Both the position numbers and the translations under genes were made by a program. From Calothrix sp. PCC 7507 (lineage in GTDB: Bacteria > Cyanobacteriota > Cyanobacteriia > Cyanobacteriales > Nostocaceae), in NCBI RefSeq assembly GCF_000316575.1, contig NC_019682.1, forward strand, positions 2,416,001 to 2,480,000: 64,000 nucleotides of DNA, given 5' to 3'. Within the stretch, counting starts at the first letter, position 1, and every line of letters starts with the position of its first letter. Below the pieces are notes generated by a model that worked only from the letters and a program-made list of their open reading frames with translations, was not told the origin of the DNA and did not search any database. Shown piece by piece: positions 1-7,513 of the stretch.

Positions 1-1
1 A

Positions 2-265
2 CGGACTTTATCGCCAGAGGAACTGGCTAGCCGCAAAGCCGAAGATGAAGCATTTTATCTGCGTTGTTGGGCAATTTTTGAGCGTGTACGTCCCGATTTG
101 ATTCAAGAACACTATGGCTGGTATGTTGGTGTGGAGCCGGATAGTGGTAATTACTTCATTGATGCAGATAAAATGCAAGCTCATAGAAAAGCCTTAGAAA
201 AGTACCCAAATACTAGACATTGTGTATTTTGCCTAAATGAGACGGGAACAACTGGCAGAATATGA
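2..265 (+). CDS. Small conserved protein, array copy 1 (5' end outside window)
   Basis: The first 87 codons visible are open and end in TGA, which overlaps the ATG of the next gene (ATGA). The product is nearly identical to the proteins at 734-1054 and 1523-1843; only the N-terminal part lies outside the window. Shared features are a basic Pro/Arg-rich N-terminus, the segment GWYVGVEPDSG and the ending NETGTTGRI. I do not recognise the family with certainty. The fixed translational coupling to an aspartic protease gene suggests that the two products work together, possibly as protease and substrate or adaptor; that is inference. Confidence 0.7.
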   Translation, partial: RTLSPEELASRKAEDEAFYLRCWAIFERVRPDLIQEHYGWYVGVEPDSGNYFIDADKMQAHRKALEKYPNTRHCVFCLNETGTTGRI

Positions 266-624
266 TTAAGGGTATTTTTGGTGAAAAAGGGCAAATATTT
301 TTTGAACTTGATTTTTTAACATCTGATGGATTAAATCTGCCTGTTGATGCGATGTTAGATACAGGCTTCACAGGTTTTATGGCAATTAATAAACAAGATT
401 TAGATGGACTTGACTGGGTTTATATAGGAAATGAACCTCTGCGAACTGCACAGGGGGAAACTATGTTTGATAGCTATTTAGGTAAAGTACTTTTGGATGG
501 ACAGGAGTATGAAATTCCTATTTATGCAGGGGAAGAAATCACAGAAGTATTAATAGGTTCAGAATGGTTGAAAATTCTGCCTTTGGTGGTGAATTATCAG
601 GACGGGATATTGAGGCTGGGATGA
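262..624 (+). CDS. Retropepsin-like clan AA aspartic protease, copy 1
   Basis: A 120-residue protein with the aspartic-protease signature LDTGFTGF at about residues 32-39 (Asp-Thr-Gly) and a second half containing VLIGSEWLKIL, resembling the hydrophobic-Gly-x-x-Leu strand of retroviral-type proteases. At this size it would need to dimerise, as retropepsins do. Related bacterial and archaeal proteins are annotated as clan AA aspartic proteases. Its ATG overlaps the stop of the preceding small gene, so translation is probably coupled. A near-identical copy follows exactly 789 bp downstream. Substrate unknown. Confidence 0.8.
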   Translation: MIKGIFGEKGQIFFELDFLTSDGLNLPVDAMLDTGFTGFMAINKQDLDGLDWVYIGNEPLRTAQGETMFDSYLGKVLLDGQEYEIPIYAGEEITEVLIGSEWLKILPLVVNYQDGILRLG

Positions 625-733
625 GTATACTATTTTTTTAACGAAGCGCGAAAAGGGGAAGAGGCTGTGAGGCGATCGCCTTTACATTACCGTAAAATTA
701 GATCAAGCCAATCGATCGCTAGATAGGGTGGAG

Positions 734-1054
734 ATGATGACGCAATTAACACCAAAACAACCCCCACGCCGAGGACGAATCTTTCCCGAACGGACTCTAT
801 CACCAGAGGAACTGGCTAGACGTAAAGCTGAAGATGAAGCATTTGATCAGCGTTGTTGGGCAATTTTTGAGCGTGTACGTCCCGAATTGATTCAAGAACA
901 CTATGGCTGGTATGTTGGCGTGGAGCCGGATAGTGGTGATTACTTCATTGATGCAGATAGAATGCAAGCTCACAAAAAAGTCCTTGAGAAATACCCTAAT
1001 ACAGACCATTTTGTATATTGCTTGAATGAGACGGGAACAACTGGCAGAATATGA
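734..1054 (+). CDS. Small conserved protein, array copy 2
   Basis: A 106-residue protein homologous to the partial gene at the left edge and to 1523-1843. A GTG at 728 would add two residues. I prefer the ATG at 734 because it lies exactly 789 bp before the ATG used by copy 3 and follows a purine-rich GGTGGAG. The N-terminus is basic and proline-rich (TPKQPPRRGR), the middle is charged and predicted helical, and the C-terminal half has the conserved GWYVGVEPDSGDYFID segment. The stop overlaps the next protease start (ATGA). Function unknown; consistently paired with the protease. Confidence 0.75.
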   Translation: MMTQLTPKQPPRRGRIFPERTLSPEELARRKAEDEAFDQRCWAIFERVRPELIQEHYGWYVGVEPDSGDYFIDADRMQAHKKVLEKYPNTDHFVYCLNETGTTGRI

Positions 1055-1413
1055 TTCAGGGAATTTTTGGTAGTGAGGGGCAGCTGTTTTTTGAACTTGA
1101 TTTGATTACTAATGATGGGCTAAATCTGCCTGTGGATGCTATGTTAGATACTGGTTTTACAGGCTTTTTAGCTATTAATAAACAAGACTTAGATAGTCTT
1201 GATTGGATTTACATCGGTAAGGAACGTTTGCGAACTGCACAGGGAGAGACTAAATTTTCTACTTATTCAGGTAAGATACTTTTGGATGAACAGGAGTATC
1301 AAATTCCTGTTTATGCAGGAGACGAAATTACAGAAATATTGTTAGGTTCAAAGTGGCTGAAAATTTTGCCGTTAGTAGCTAATTATCAGGCTGGGTTATT
1401 GACGCTGGGATGA
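1051..1413 (+). CDS. Retropepsin-like clan AA aspartic protease, copy 2
   Basis: A 120-residue paralogue of the protein at 262-624 with the same catalytic LDTGFTGF motif and the second-half motif ILLGSKWLKIL. Both copies have intact frames and conserved active sites and no frameshift, so the duplicate appears to be maintained as protein. It overlaps the upstream small gene by 4 nt. Substitutions cluster in the region after the active site and near the C-terminus, as expected for duplicates drifting in substrate preference, although that is only an inference from two sequences. Confidence 0.8.
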   Translation: MIQGIFGSEGQLFFELDLITNDGLNLPVDAMLDTGFTGFLAINKQDLDSLDWIYIGKERLRTAQGETKFSTYSGKILLDEQEYQIPVYAGDEITEILLGSKWLKILPLVANYQAGLLTLG

Positions 1414-1522
1414 GTAGACTATTTTTTTAATGAAGTGCGAAAGGGTGGAGAGGCTGTAAAGCGATCGCCTTTACACTACCGTAAAATTGGATTAAGCCAA
1501 TTGATCGCTAGTTGAGGTAGAG

Positions 1523-1843
1523 ATGATGCCGCAATTAACACCAAAACAACCCCCACACCGAGGACGCATCTTTCCCGAACGGACTTTATCACCAGCAGAA
1601 CTGGCTAGACGCAAAGCTGAACGAGAGCAATTTCATCGACGTTGTCGCGCAATTTTTGAGCGCTTGCGTCCCCAATATGTCGAGCAACACTACAGCTGGT
1701 ATATTGCGGTAGAGCCGGAGAGCGGTGATTACTTTATTGATGAAAATATAGAAGTAGCTAGCCATAAAGCACGGGAGAAACACCCCAATGCAGTACATTG
1801 CATGTTTTGTTTAAATGAAACCGGGTCTACTGGTACGATATGA
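1523..1843 (+). CDS. Small conserved protein, array copy 3
   Basis: A 106-residue third member of the family, the most diverged of the three (for example HYSWYIAVEPESGDYFID in place of HYGWYVGVEPDSGDYFID). It starts at ATG 1523 (a second ATG follows at 1526) and ends with TGA overlapping an ATG at 1840, the position where the protease gene should begin. Here the protease gene is cut short, so this copy has lost its coupled partner. It may be evolving freely or may be served by the proteases of the other two units. Confidence 0.7.
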   Translation: MMPQLTPKQPPHRGRIFPERTLSPAELARRKAEREQFHRRCRAIFERLRPQYVEQHYSWYIAVEPESGDYFIDENIEVASHKAREKHPNAVHCMFCLNETGSTGTI

Positions 1844-1884
1844 TGCAGGTTTTTTTTGTAGTAGGGGAGAGCTTTTTTTTGAAT
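1840..1884 (+). pseudogene. Remnant of third aspartic-protease copy (first ~15 codons, frameshifted)
   Basis: The stretch after the stop of copy 3 aligns with the first ~45 bp of the two intact protease genes (ATGATKCAGG, then a T-run, a GTAG/GAGGGG block, a second T-run and GAA). About 1 nt of net length is lost, so the original protease frame is broken. The open frame that continues from ATG 1840 enters the following ParD-like gene only because of this frameshift. I therefore do not use 1840 as the ParD start. Confidence 0.65.
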
Positions 1885-2142
1885 ATGAATATCCAAATTA
1901 AACCCGAATTAGAGCGAATTATCCAAGAACAAATTGCTACGGGTAGGTATGCGAATCCCGAAGAGGTTATTAGTAAAGCACTAAAACTGCTTTTAGAGTG
2001 GGAAAAAGGTTATCAGCAATGGGTAGAAGAAACACGGGAAAAAGTTGAGATTGCTATTGAGCAATTAGATAGAGGAGAAGGTATAGATGGGGAAATTGTA
2101 GTGGAACAATTGCGTGAAAAATTGCGGAGAGCGAGACTCTGA
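1885..2142 (+). CDS. ParD-like ribbon-helix-helix antitoxin, no toxin gene adjacent
   Basis: An 85-residue protein starting MNIQIKPELERIIQEQ, followed by ATGRYANPEEVISKALKLL: the pattern of ParD/CC2985-family antitoxins (ribbon-helix-helix N-terminus, acidic and helical C-terminus that would wrap around a ParE toxin). ATG 1885 is chosen because the upstream open frame is protease remnant. A ParE/RelE toxin gene would normally follow directly, but the next gene (2158-3561) is on the opposite strand and unrelated. It is an orphan antitoxin, perhaps acting in trans or as a regulator. Confidence 0.75.
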   Translation: MNIQIKPELERIIQEQIATGRYANPEEVISKALKLLLEWEKGYQQWVEETREKVEIAIEQLDRGEGIDGEIVVEQLREKLRRARL

Positions 2143-2157
2143 AAATTATCCCTTTGC

Positions 2158-3561
2158 TTATTTCGGGTTTATTACTAAATCACGTAAAAAGTAAAAGCGA
2201 TCGCTCCTCCAATTATCCCCCTTTTCTCGCCCCAGATAGCCTGTTAAGGGTGATGATAGTTCTATCAGTAAATCTTGAACTATTTCGTCAGTTAGCCTTG
2301 ATTTATTAGTAGCGTTGTAATGAACGCGAATTTCCGTAACTGTTAAACTCTGGTGTTTAGCCGCTGAATTTACGCTATCTTGTTCCGATAGTTCTTTGAC
2401 TGCTTTAATAATCTGCGATCGCAAATTAATTTCTCTCTCAGCTTTATCAATATATTCATCAATCTTATAGTCAATTTGCCCAGGTTCTAAATATTTCTGT
2501 AATTCGACTAAATTAATAGCACCTGGATATTTAGCTTTGAGTTCAACTAGCTTTTGTAAAGTCATAGCATTAATAATACTTACTTTCCATTTTTGTGCGG
2601 CTTTTAGTATATCCGCAGATGGATTACCTGGCCCAATTACTAATTTTGCTGAATCAAGAAATTGATCAGCACCTAAATGCATTCCGCCTAGTTTAATCAA
2701 TTCCTCAACTGTACCGCTAGGAATTAGCCTACCCGCTTTACACTCGCAAACAATAGGGTAAGGTTTTGAACAAAATAAATCTAAGCCTCCAGCACCACCT
2801 TTATAAGCATTCTCAACCTTGAATCCTAAAAATTCTAGGCTTTGACGTGCAATATTTTCAAAATCTGTACCTGCTTGATAGTTACTTTTTTTCTCTTCTA
2901 GTTCTATGCTGCGATCGCCCAATTTTGCAATATCATTTATCCAAGTTAAATCTGGATCAAGCGGTTTAATCGATTTGTCACTACTCCAACCTAAAAAGGC
3001 TTTGATATCGTCATCTAATTCTTTAGCGGCTGGGTTGGCGATGTTGAGGGAGACTAAAGCACTCTGCAATTCTTCCAATTCCGGATGCAGTGGCGGTTCT
3101 AGATTTTCTAACTGGCGTTTGCGTTGAGCGAAGATAGCATCTGTTAATATTGGCAATGATTCAGAAACATTCAAGGAATTAGGTAAACTAACAAATTTTC
3201 CTATTTTTTCTTGAATATTGGTATTGACTGAAACTGCTTGCATCTGAGGTAATTTATAAACGCGCAAGTAAGCCAGAAAAAGATGCTGCTGTTGTCGTAT
3301 TATCTCTTTTAGCGATTGTGGTGTCCAGATTGTTAATTTAGACAGAATATCTAATCGCTTAGTCTCGTCTAAAATTTGGCAAAGTTCACATCTCGCCCAA
3401 GCTTTAATTGCAACTGGAGAGTCCGCAGAATAAAGTGCAAATCGCTGTCCAGGACGAATAAACATCTTGGGTAAAGCTGCAATTGTTCGCCCCTGTATTA
3501 AGGCTTCAATATCAGAGGTGGGTAGACACAGTGCTGTTGGAATTGAGAACAGCTGATTCAT
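2158..3561 (-). CDS. PD-(D/E)XK nuclease-domain protein
   Basis: A 467-residue protein whose C-terminal half carries a restriction-endonuclease-like core: Glu235 in GTDFENIA, Asp261 in GGAGGLDLF, and Glu273/Lys275 in VCECKAG, the D...ExK arrangement of Mrr/Holliday-type nucleases. The N-terminal 200 residues include a possible CxxC (WARCELCQIL) and are not recognised. It is the last gene of a minus-strand run: a winged-helix-like protein (5590-6291), an ATPase (3641-5551), then this gene, with a small inverted-repeat element in the 79-bp gap before it. A nuclease next to an ATPase and a putative DNA-binding protein suggests DNA restriction or repair; no known system is matched confidently. 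Confidence 0.6.
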   Translation of the reverse strand: MNQLFSIPTALCLPTSDIEALIQGRTIAALPKMFIRPGQRFALYSADSPVAIKAWARCELCQILDETKRLDILSKLTIWTPQSLKEIIRQQQHLFLAYLRVYKLPQMQAVSVNTNIQEKIGKFVSLPNSLNVSESLPILTDAIFAQRKRQLENLEPPLHPELEELQSALVSLNIANPAAKELDDDIKAFLGWSSDKSIKPLDPDLTWINDIAKLGDRSIELEEKKSNYQAGTDFENIARQSLEFLGFKVENAYKGGAGGLDLFCSKPYPIVCECKAGRLIPSGTVEELIKLGGMHLGADQFLDSAKLVIGPGNPSADILKAAQKWKVSIINAMTLQKLVELKAKYPGAINLVELQKYLEPGQIDYKIDEYIDKAEREINLRSQIIKAVKELSEQDSVNSAAKHQSLTVTEIRVHYNATNKSRLTDEIVQDLLIELSSPLTGYLGREKGDNWRSDRFYFLRDLVINPK

Positions 3562-3572
3562 TTTTTGTTAGC

Positions 3573-3645
3573 TATAGGTTTAGTATTTGTAGGGTGGGCA
3601 CTGCCCACCCTACGTGTATTTCAATATTCAAGTATAAATCCTATA
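3573..3645. repeat. Short inverted-repeat element, TATAGG...CCTATA family
   Basis: A 73-bp element beginning TATAGGTTTAGTATTTG and ending AAATCCTATA, with an internal hairpin of GTAGGGTGGGC and GCCCACCCTAC. Related elements lie at 46654-46746, 48208-48389 and 48568-48700. It fills the gap between the nuclease and ATPase genes, and its CCTATA end supplies the TAG stop codon (minus strand, 3641-3643) of the ATPase gene. Confidence 0.6.
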
Positions 3646-5551
3646 AATTTAGTTCGATAAAATCTGCAGTAGCAACAGTTTGAGGAATACTAATAGGTAA
3701 TCCATCATCTGTTAAATTAGTAGGCTCTTGACCAGAAGGATCGCTGAGAATTTCTCGAATTAAAGGATTGTTGATTGCCAGTTTTTTCTGCTCAATAAAA
3801 TCAAATATCTGTTCTTCTGTCAGTTCGTAGCTTTCACAGTTATAGTAAACGAATAATATCGCTAACAGAGGCTTAATATCTTGGCTTTGTAAGCCTACCC
3901 ATTCTCCACCCTTTTCTTTCAAGAGTATTCTTAAATATTCTCTAGCCGACTTTGCATTTGAACTAATTTGCTTTGAACGTACCAAGCAACCACGAGTTAA
4001 TTTAAAAGTTTTATAATCAATTAGTCTCCTCAACGCAGCACCTATAACAGTGTAGTCTTGCTGAACTACATCTACGCCAATCCTCACTTTTTTCTTATTA
4101 CCAATAATTTTGAAATCTATAAAACCACCATTTGCTGCACTAGGCTCTACTTCTTCAATTGATTCGATTGTTATTCCTTCTACAGTTTCACCTATTAGCC
4201 TATTGAAAGCCAGCACAAGAGCATCAGTAATTGTTGCTTCTTCTTCCATTAATGAATCAATAGAAGCCTCAACATTTGCTAGTTCATTCTCAAAGTATGG
4301 TTTAACTGGATGGATTGTTGCAGATGTATGTGCAGTTTTAGTACTTGTTTCTGTTTTTGGCAGATTATCAATATTATTCCCCTGAGTTACAAAATTCTCT
4401 GCACACCATTTTAAAACTGACCTAATAGTAGGTTTTTCTTTGCCAAGTTGCCTAAGCTGATTTTCTGGGAATGGATAAAGGAGATAAGGCGGAGTTTGTT
4501 GATTTTCTTGATAAAAGTTTTGTAGCCACCTTTGAACAAGAGTAACAACATCATCAGAATTTAGATAATTTAGATTAATTGGTTCCCTATCAGCTTTTTC
4601 ACTGACTAATCTATCAATAGCTGCTTCAGCTTGTGGTAAAAATCTAATCTGATCATTCCAAGTCTCAGGATACATAGCCAGAAGGAAAACGCCTTTATTG
4701 AGATTGTTATATAAGTCCTTAACTAGACTGGCAATAACCTGTGCTGTTGTCAAACCATTGTCTGCCATGTCTGCATTATCTAATTCATCAAAGCAAACTA
4801 CAGGGACTTTATAGTGGCTAATAATATCTATGATTTGGCGAACATTACGTAAGGATTCATTCTCTCTATCATCTTTTTTAATATTTGGTAGACCCATTAC
4901 TTCAGCTTCTTGTGGTGTGATTTCTAAACCAGATAACCAACGATTTGCATAGTTGACATGAATGGGAGAAAGTGTCCACAAGATTGCTTGAATTATATAA
5001 GGTTCACTAATTTCAGGTTTTATTGTATGAACAAGTTTTGCTAGGAGTCCGACGAATTTAGTTGAGTGTTTGTTTAACCAACTTGGGTAGAGATTATTAA
5101 TATACTGTTGTGGTGTATAATTCCATTGTTTCGTCTCGTTAATTAAAGCAGCAGCTATTTCTTGCCACTGCATCACTTTTTGACTACCAAATGCTCTAAG
5201 GCTGGAGGTAACACTTTGCAAAAATTCATACTTAATTTGATTTAAGTTGTCATATTTACTCATGTAGATAAATAAACTGTCATTTTCTGCCTGTAAGCGA
5301 TGGCGAATACGACTAATAATATGGCTTTTACCTAGTCCTTTTTCGGCTGTAATAGTGATGCCTAGTGTTGTACGTTGCCCTTGACGAATTTTTTCAATGG
5401 CATCAAATACGGCATTAGAAGCATGAGCATTTATTGATGGTACATCAGGAAAACTTTTGCCCCATATTTGCTGTGGTTTAACAATAAGATGTCCCGCAAA
5501 TGGGTTTTGTTGTTTAATAAGCTCATCAATGATAGATGTATTACTGGTCAT
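3641..5551 (-). CDS. P-loop ATPase (AAA+/STAND-like), candidate defence operon
   Basis: A 636-residue cytoplasmic protein. Walker A is at residues 69-76 (AEKGLGKS) and Walker B at about 250-256 (VVCFDE). The surrounding text, with ITAEKGLGKSHIISRIRHRL and ELDNADMADN, is typical of AAA+ or ORC-like DNA-associated ATPases. The C-terminal third (about 440-600) is not recognised; its IDFKII...VRIGVDV pattern could be a degenerate restriction-like fold. It sits between the winged-helix-like gene upstream (38 bp gap) and the nuclease gene downstream. The likely role is energy-coupled control of the nuclease on DNA; this is inferred only from domains and order. Confidence 0.65.
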   Translation of the reverse strand: MTSNTSIIDELIKQQNPFAGHLIVKPQQIWGKSFPDVPSINAHASNAVFDAIEKIRQGQRTTLGITITAEKGLGKSHIISRIRHRLQAENDSLFIYMSKYDNLNQIKYEFLQSVTSSLRAFGSQKVMQWQEIAAALINETKQWNYTPQQYINNLYPSWLNKHSTKFVGLLAKLVHTIKPEISEPYIIQAILWTLSPIHVNYANRWLSGLEITPQEAEVMGLPNIKKDDRENESLRNVRQIIDIISHYKVPVVCFDELDNADMADNGLTTAQVIASLVKDLYNNLNKGVFLLAMYPETWNDQIRFLPQAEAAIDRLVSEKADREPINLNYLNSDDVVTLVQRWLQNFYQENQQTPPYLLYPFPENQLRQLGKEKPTIRSVLKWCAENFVTQGNNIDNLPKTETSTKTAHTSATIHPVKPYFENELANVEASIDSLMEEEATITDALVLAFNRLIGETVEGITIESIEEVEPSAANGGFIDFKIIGNKKKVRIGVDVVQQDYTVIGAALRRLIDYKTFKLTRGCLVRSKQISSNAKSAREYLRILLKEKGGEWVGLQSQDIKPLLAILFVYYNCESYELTEEQIFDFIEQKKLAINNPLIREILSDPSGQEPTNLTDDGLPISIPQTVATADFIELNL

Positions 5552-5589
5552 AATCGTGTGAGGTTAATGATTAAAAAGGTGAACAAATT

Positions 5590-6291
5590 TTAAGCTTTCA
5601 GGCGCTTGGCATAACAACGTAATCCATTAAGTTGTGTAGTAATGGAATCTTCTATTTTGTCGCGTGCATTATCTTCTACAGTCCCGCCTTGTAGTTGCAG
5701 CGTGTCGTCGGCTTGTGTTTCCAATAACCAATCATTAAACTGTGTCCGACTCACACGATCGCCTATTGCTCTCCTAATCCGATAAATTGGTACTAAATTA
5801 TTAAAGTTGTATTCATAGTTCAACTTGTCGTAGACTTCTAAAACTACTGATTTAAACTCGTCATAAAAAGCGATATTCGCGCCTTTAGCACTCTGATTGG
5901 CTTTCGTCTCTGGAGTAGCTTGAGGAATAGCTAGACTATCTATCTGACGAATCCATTTCACTAACGCATTAGCAACTCTGCTTCCAACCTGATGTCCATC
6001 AAACTCAAAATCATGGCTTTTCAATCCTTCATGGAGGATTTGCAATCCCTGATCAGTGAGGGAAATATTTGCTACCCTGTTTTTTGTTGCAACTGCGATC
6101 GCTCCAGTTTGTTGTAAGTCTTCAAAAATACTTTGATAATCCCCTACTTTCTCTTTAGTCCGTGTAACTCGCTTTGTGAGGTCACTTTTTTTAACTTCTG
6201 TTTTTGCGCCGCCTAAATCCCACAAAGCTAGCAGGATAAGAGTTTTGGCTTGAGATTCGCTACCTTGTAAACCAGTTTTTTTGGATGCCAT
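5590..6291 (-). CDS. Winged-helix-like protein, first gene of ATPase/nuclease operon
   Basis: A 233-residue protein. Residues ~15-95 read like a winged helix-turn-helix domain: a helix with LILLALWDLGGAKTEVKKSDL, then a predicted recognition region and ISLTDQGLQILHEG at the position of the wing, as in MarR/ArsR-like or replication-initiator-like folds. The remainder (about 120-233) is helical and unrecognised. It starts at ATG 6291 and is followed after 38 bp by the ATPase gene. It could be the DNA-reading subunit or the regulator of the operon. Confidence is good for the gene and moderate for the fold. Confidence 0.55.
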   Translation of the reverse strand: MASKKTGLQGSESQAKTLILLALWDLGGAKTEVKKSDLTKRVTRTKEKVGDYQSIFEDLQQTGAIAVATKNRVANISLTDQGLQILHEGLKSHDFEFDGHQVGSRVANALVKWIRQIDSLAIPQATPETKANQSAKGANIAFYDEFKSVVLEVYDKLNYEYNFNNLVPIYRIRRAIGDRVSRTQFNDWLLETQADDTLQLQGGTVEDNARDKIEDSITTQLNGLRCYAKRLKA

Positions 6292-6617
6292 ACAACTAAT
6301 TGTCTACATTCAGAACTAGTATAGTTTTCATAAATACTTATAAAGTTGCGTAAAATCACTGAAAGAATTTCCGGGAAATTGCCACTACATCCTCAACAGG
6401 AAAGAATAGCGATCGCACTCATACAACCTCATGCAAAACATATTTCTTAAGGATGAATGAGCTTTACCTCAAAGGCAGGATGGAATGCCTGAAAAATTGG
6501 CTCATGATAGCTAACAGTGAAACGCCGTTCTTGCTGTTGTAAATGAGCAGCAAAAGTTCTTTCTCAATATTTGCAGCAGCACGGCTTCTAGTAAACGCAG
6601 AGTGATAACGAAATACG
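6292..6617. other. Divergent intergenic region
   Basis: This 326-bp region separates the minus-strand ATPase/nuclease operon from the plus-strand lipoprotein gene, so it must hold divergent promoters. It contains one HIP1-like site (GCGATCGCA) near 6410. I see no convincing -35/-10 pair, RNA gene or conserved ORF. The open frame on the minus strand here (6464-6781) runs antisense into the lipoprotein gene and has no family features. Confidence 0.5.
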
Positions 6618-7103
6618 ATGAACACAACATACGGAGAGCGTAAAATTGTTTCGCGTTTATTGGCGGTGCTGCTTTCGGCATTGCTAATGGTGCCGTTGCT
6701 GTCTAGCTGCGGTGGTGGTTCCAAAAATGCTACGCAACCACCTGTTGACGATTCTATTGGTAGAACAGTAAGCGATCGCACAAATCAACCCCAAGCGAAG
6801 AAAGGATTAGGTACAGGACAAAAAGTGGCTATTTTGGCTGGTGCGGCGGCGCTTTATTATCTCTACAACCAGCATAAGAATGCTCCCAAAGAAGGAGCGC
6901 AGGGTAAGTATTACCTTTCTAAAAACGGGCGTGTATACTACCGTGATGCTGAAAATCGTGCCCATTGGGTAACTCCACCATCAGAAGGTATTCGAGTACC
7001 TGAATCTGAGGCGCAAAAGTATCGAGAATTCCAAGGCTATAACAGGCAAAACACGGGTCGGGATCTCACTGGCTTAACTTCCAGTCCAGCGCCAGCACTT
7101 TAG
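6618..7103 (+). CDS. Putative lipoprotein
   Basis: A 161-residue protein with a type II signal peptide: a basic N-terminus (GERKIVSRLL), a hydrophobic stretch and the lipobox LLSSC with Cys31, followed by a Gly/Ser-rich linker. A second hydrophobic patch (VAILAGAAALYYLY, about residues 70-83) may be a membrane segment. The C-terminal part (YYLSKNGRVYYRDAENRAHWV) is aromatic-rich and resembles small cyanobacterial envelope proteins of unknown function. The next gene lies 86 bp downstream on the same strand and may be co-transcribed. No enzymatic motif seen. Confidence 0.7.
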   Translation: MNTTYGERKIVSRLLAVLLSALLMVPLLSSCGGGSKNATQPPVDDSIGRTVSDRTNQPQAKKGLGTGQKVAILAGAAALYYLYNQHKNAPKEGAQGKYYLSKNGRVYYRDAENRAHWVTPPSEGIRVPESEAQKYREFQGYNRQNTGRDLTGLTSSPAPAL

Positions 7104-7189
7104 TTCAGCAAAGCGTGTGTAGATGCAAAGTTTCTGAAGGATAACGCTTACGAAGCACGTAATACACACAAAATTTAAGGGTAAAAATC

Positions 7190-7513
7190 ATGGTAGATGA
7201 CTTTTTGCGAAAGGCGAAAGACTTCTTCTTAGGGCAAAATAACGATCAAGTTGATCGAGATGCTGAATACCGCGATCGCAATGTCCGCCCAGCTAGTGAA
7301 GACCCCTACGGCGACCCTGCAGACCAGGGCTACGGCAATGTCCGCCCAGCTAGTGAAGACCCCTACGGCGACCCTGCAGACCAGGGCTACGGTAATGTCC
7401 GCCCAGCTAGTGAAGACCCTTATGGCGACCCCGCAGACCAGGGCTACGGCAATGTCCGCCCAGCTAGTGAAGACCCCTACGGCGACCCCGCAGACCAGGA
7501 GAACCGCCGTTAA
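7190..7513 (+). CDS. Small acidic protein with four 19-residue tandem repeats
   Basis: A 107-residue protein. The first 30 residues (MVDDFLRKAKDFFLGQ...) could form an amphipathic helix. Residues 31-103 consist of four almost perfect copies of the unit NVRPASEDPYGDPADQGYG, the last cut short and followed by ENRR. The repeat is acidic, Pro/Gly/Tyr-rich and likely unstructured. Both the DNA and the protein repeats are nearly identical, which points to recent unit amplification. A good Shine-Dalgarno is not obvious. Function unknown; it may be a cell-envelope or surface-associated linker protein paired with the upstream lipoprotein. Confidence 0.65.
   Translation: MVDDFLRKAKDFFLGQNNDQVDRDAEYRDRNVRPASEDPYGDPADQGYGNVRPASEDPYGDPADQGYGNVRPASEDPYGDPADQGYGNVRPASEDPYGDPADQENRR
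7280..7498 (+). repeat. 57-bp in-frame tandem repeat x ~3.8
   Basis: Four units of 57 bp start at 7280, 7337, 7394 and 7451; the last is truncated. Units differ only at a few synonymous positions (for example CCCTAC/CCTTAT and GACCCTGCA/GACCCCGCA). The unit length is divisible by three, so copy number can change without breaking the reading frame. Confidence 0.95.

Larger units (their letters stand above)
2..1884 (+). repeat. Tandem direct repeat array, 789-bp period
   Basis: Equivalent positions recur exactly 789 bp apart: protease ATGs at 262 and 1051 and the corresponding ATG at 1840; small-gene ATGs at 734 and 1523. The roughly 105-bp spacers (625-733 and 1414-1522) are also homologous, including a GCGATCGC and the sequence around TACCGTAAAATT. 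Copies have diverged by substitutions with no net length change, until the third protease copy breaks off after about 45 bp. The array extends leftward beyond the window. Confidence 0.9.

Noticed and set aside
6464-6781. 105-codon minus-strand frame
   Set aside because: Antisense to the lipoprotein gene start, with no recognisable features.
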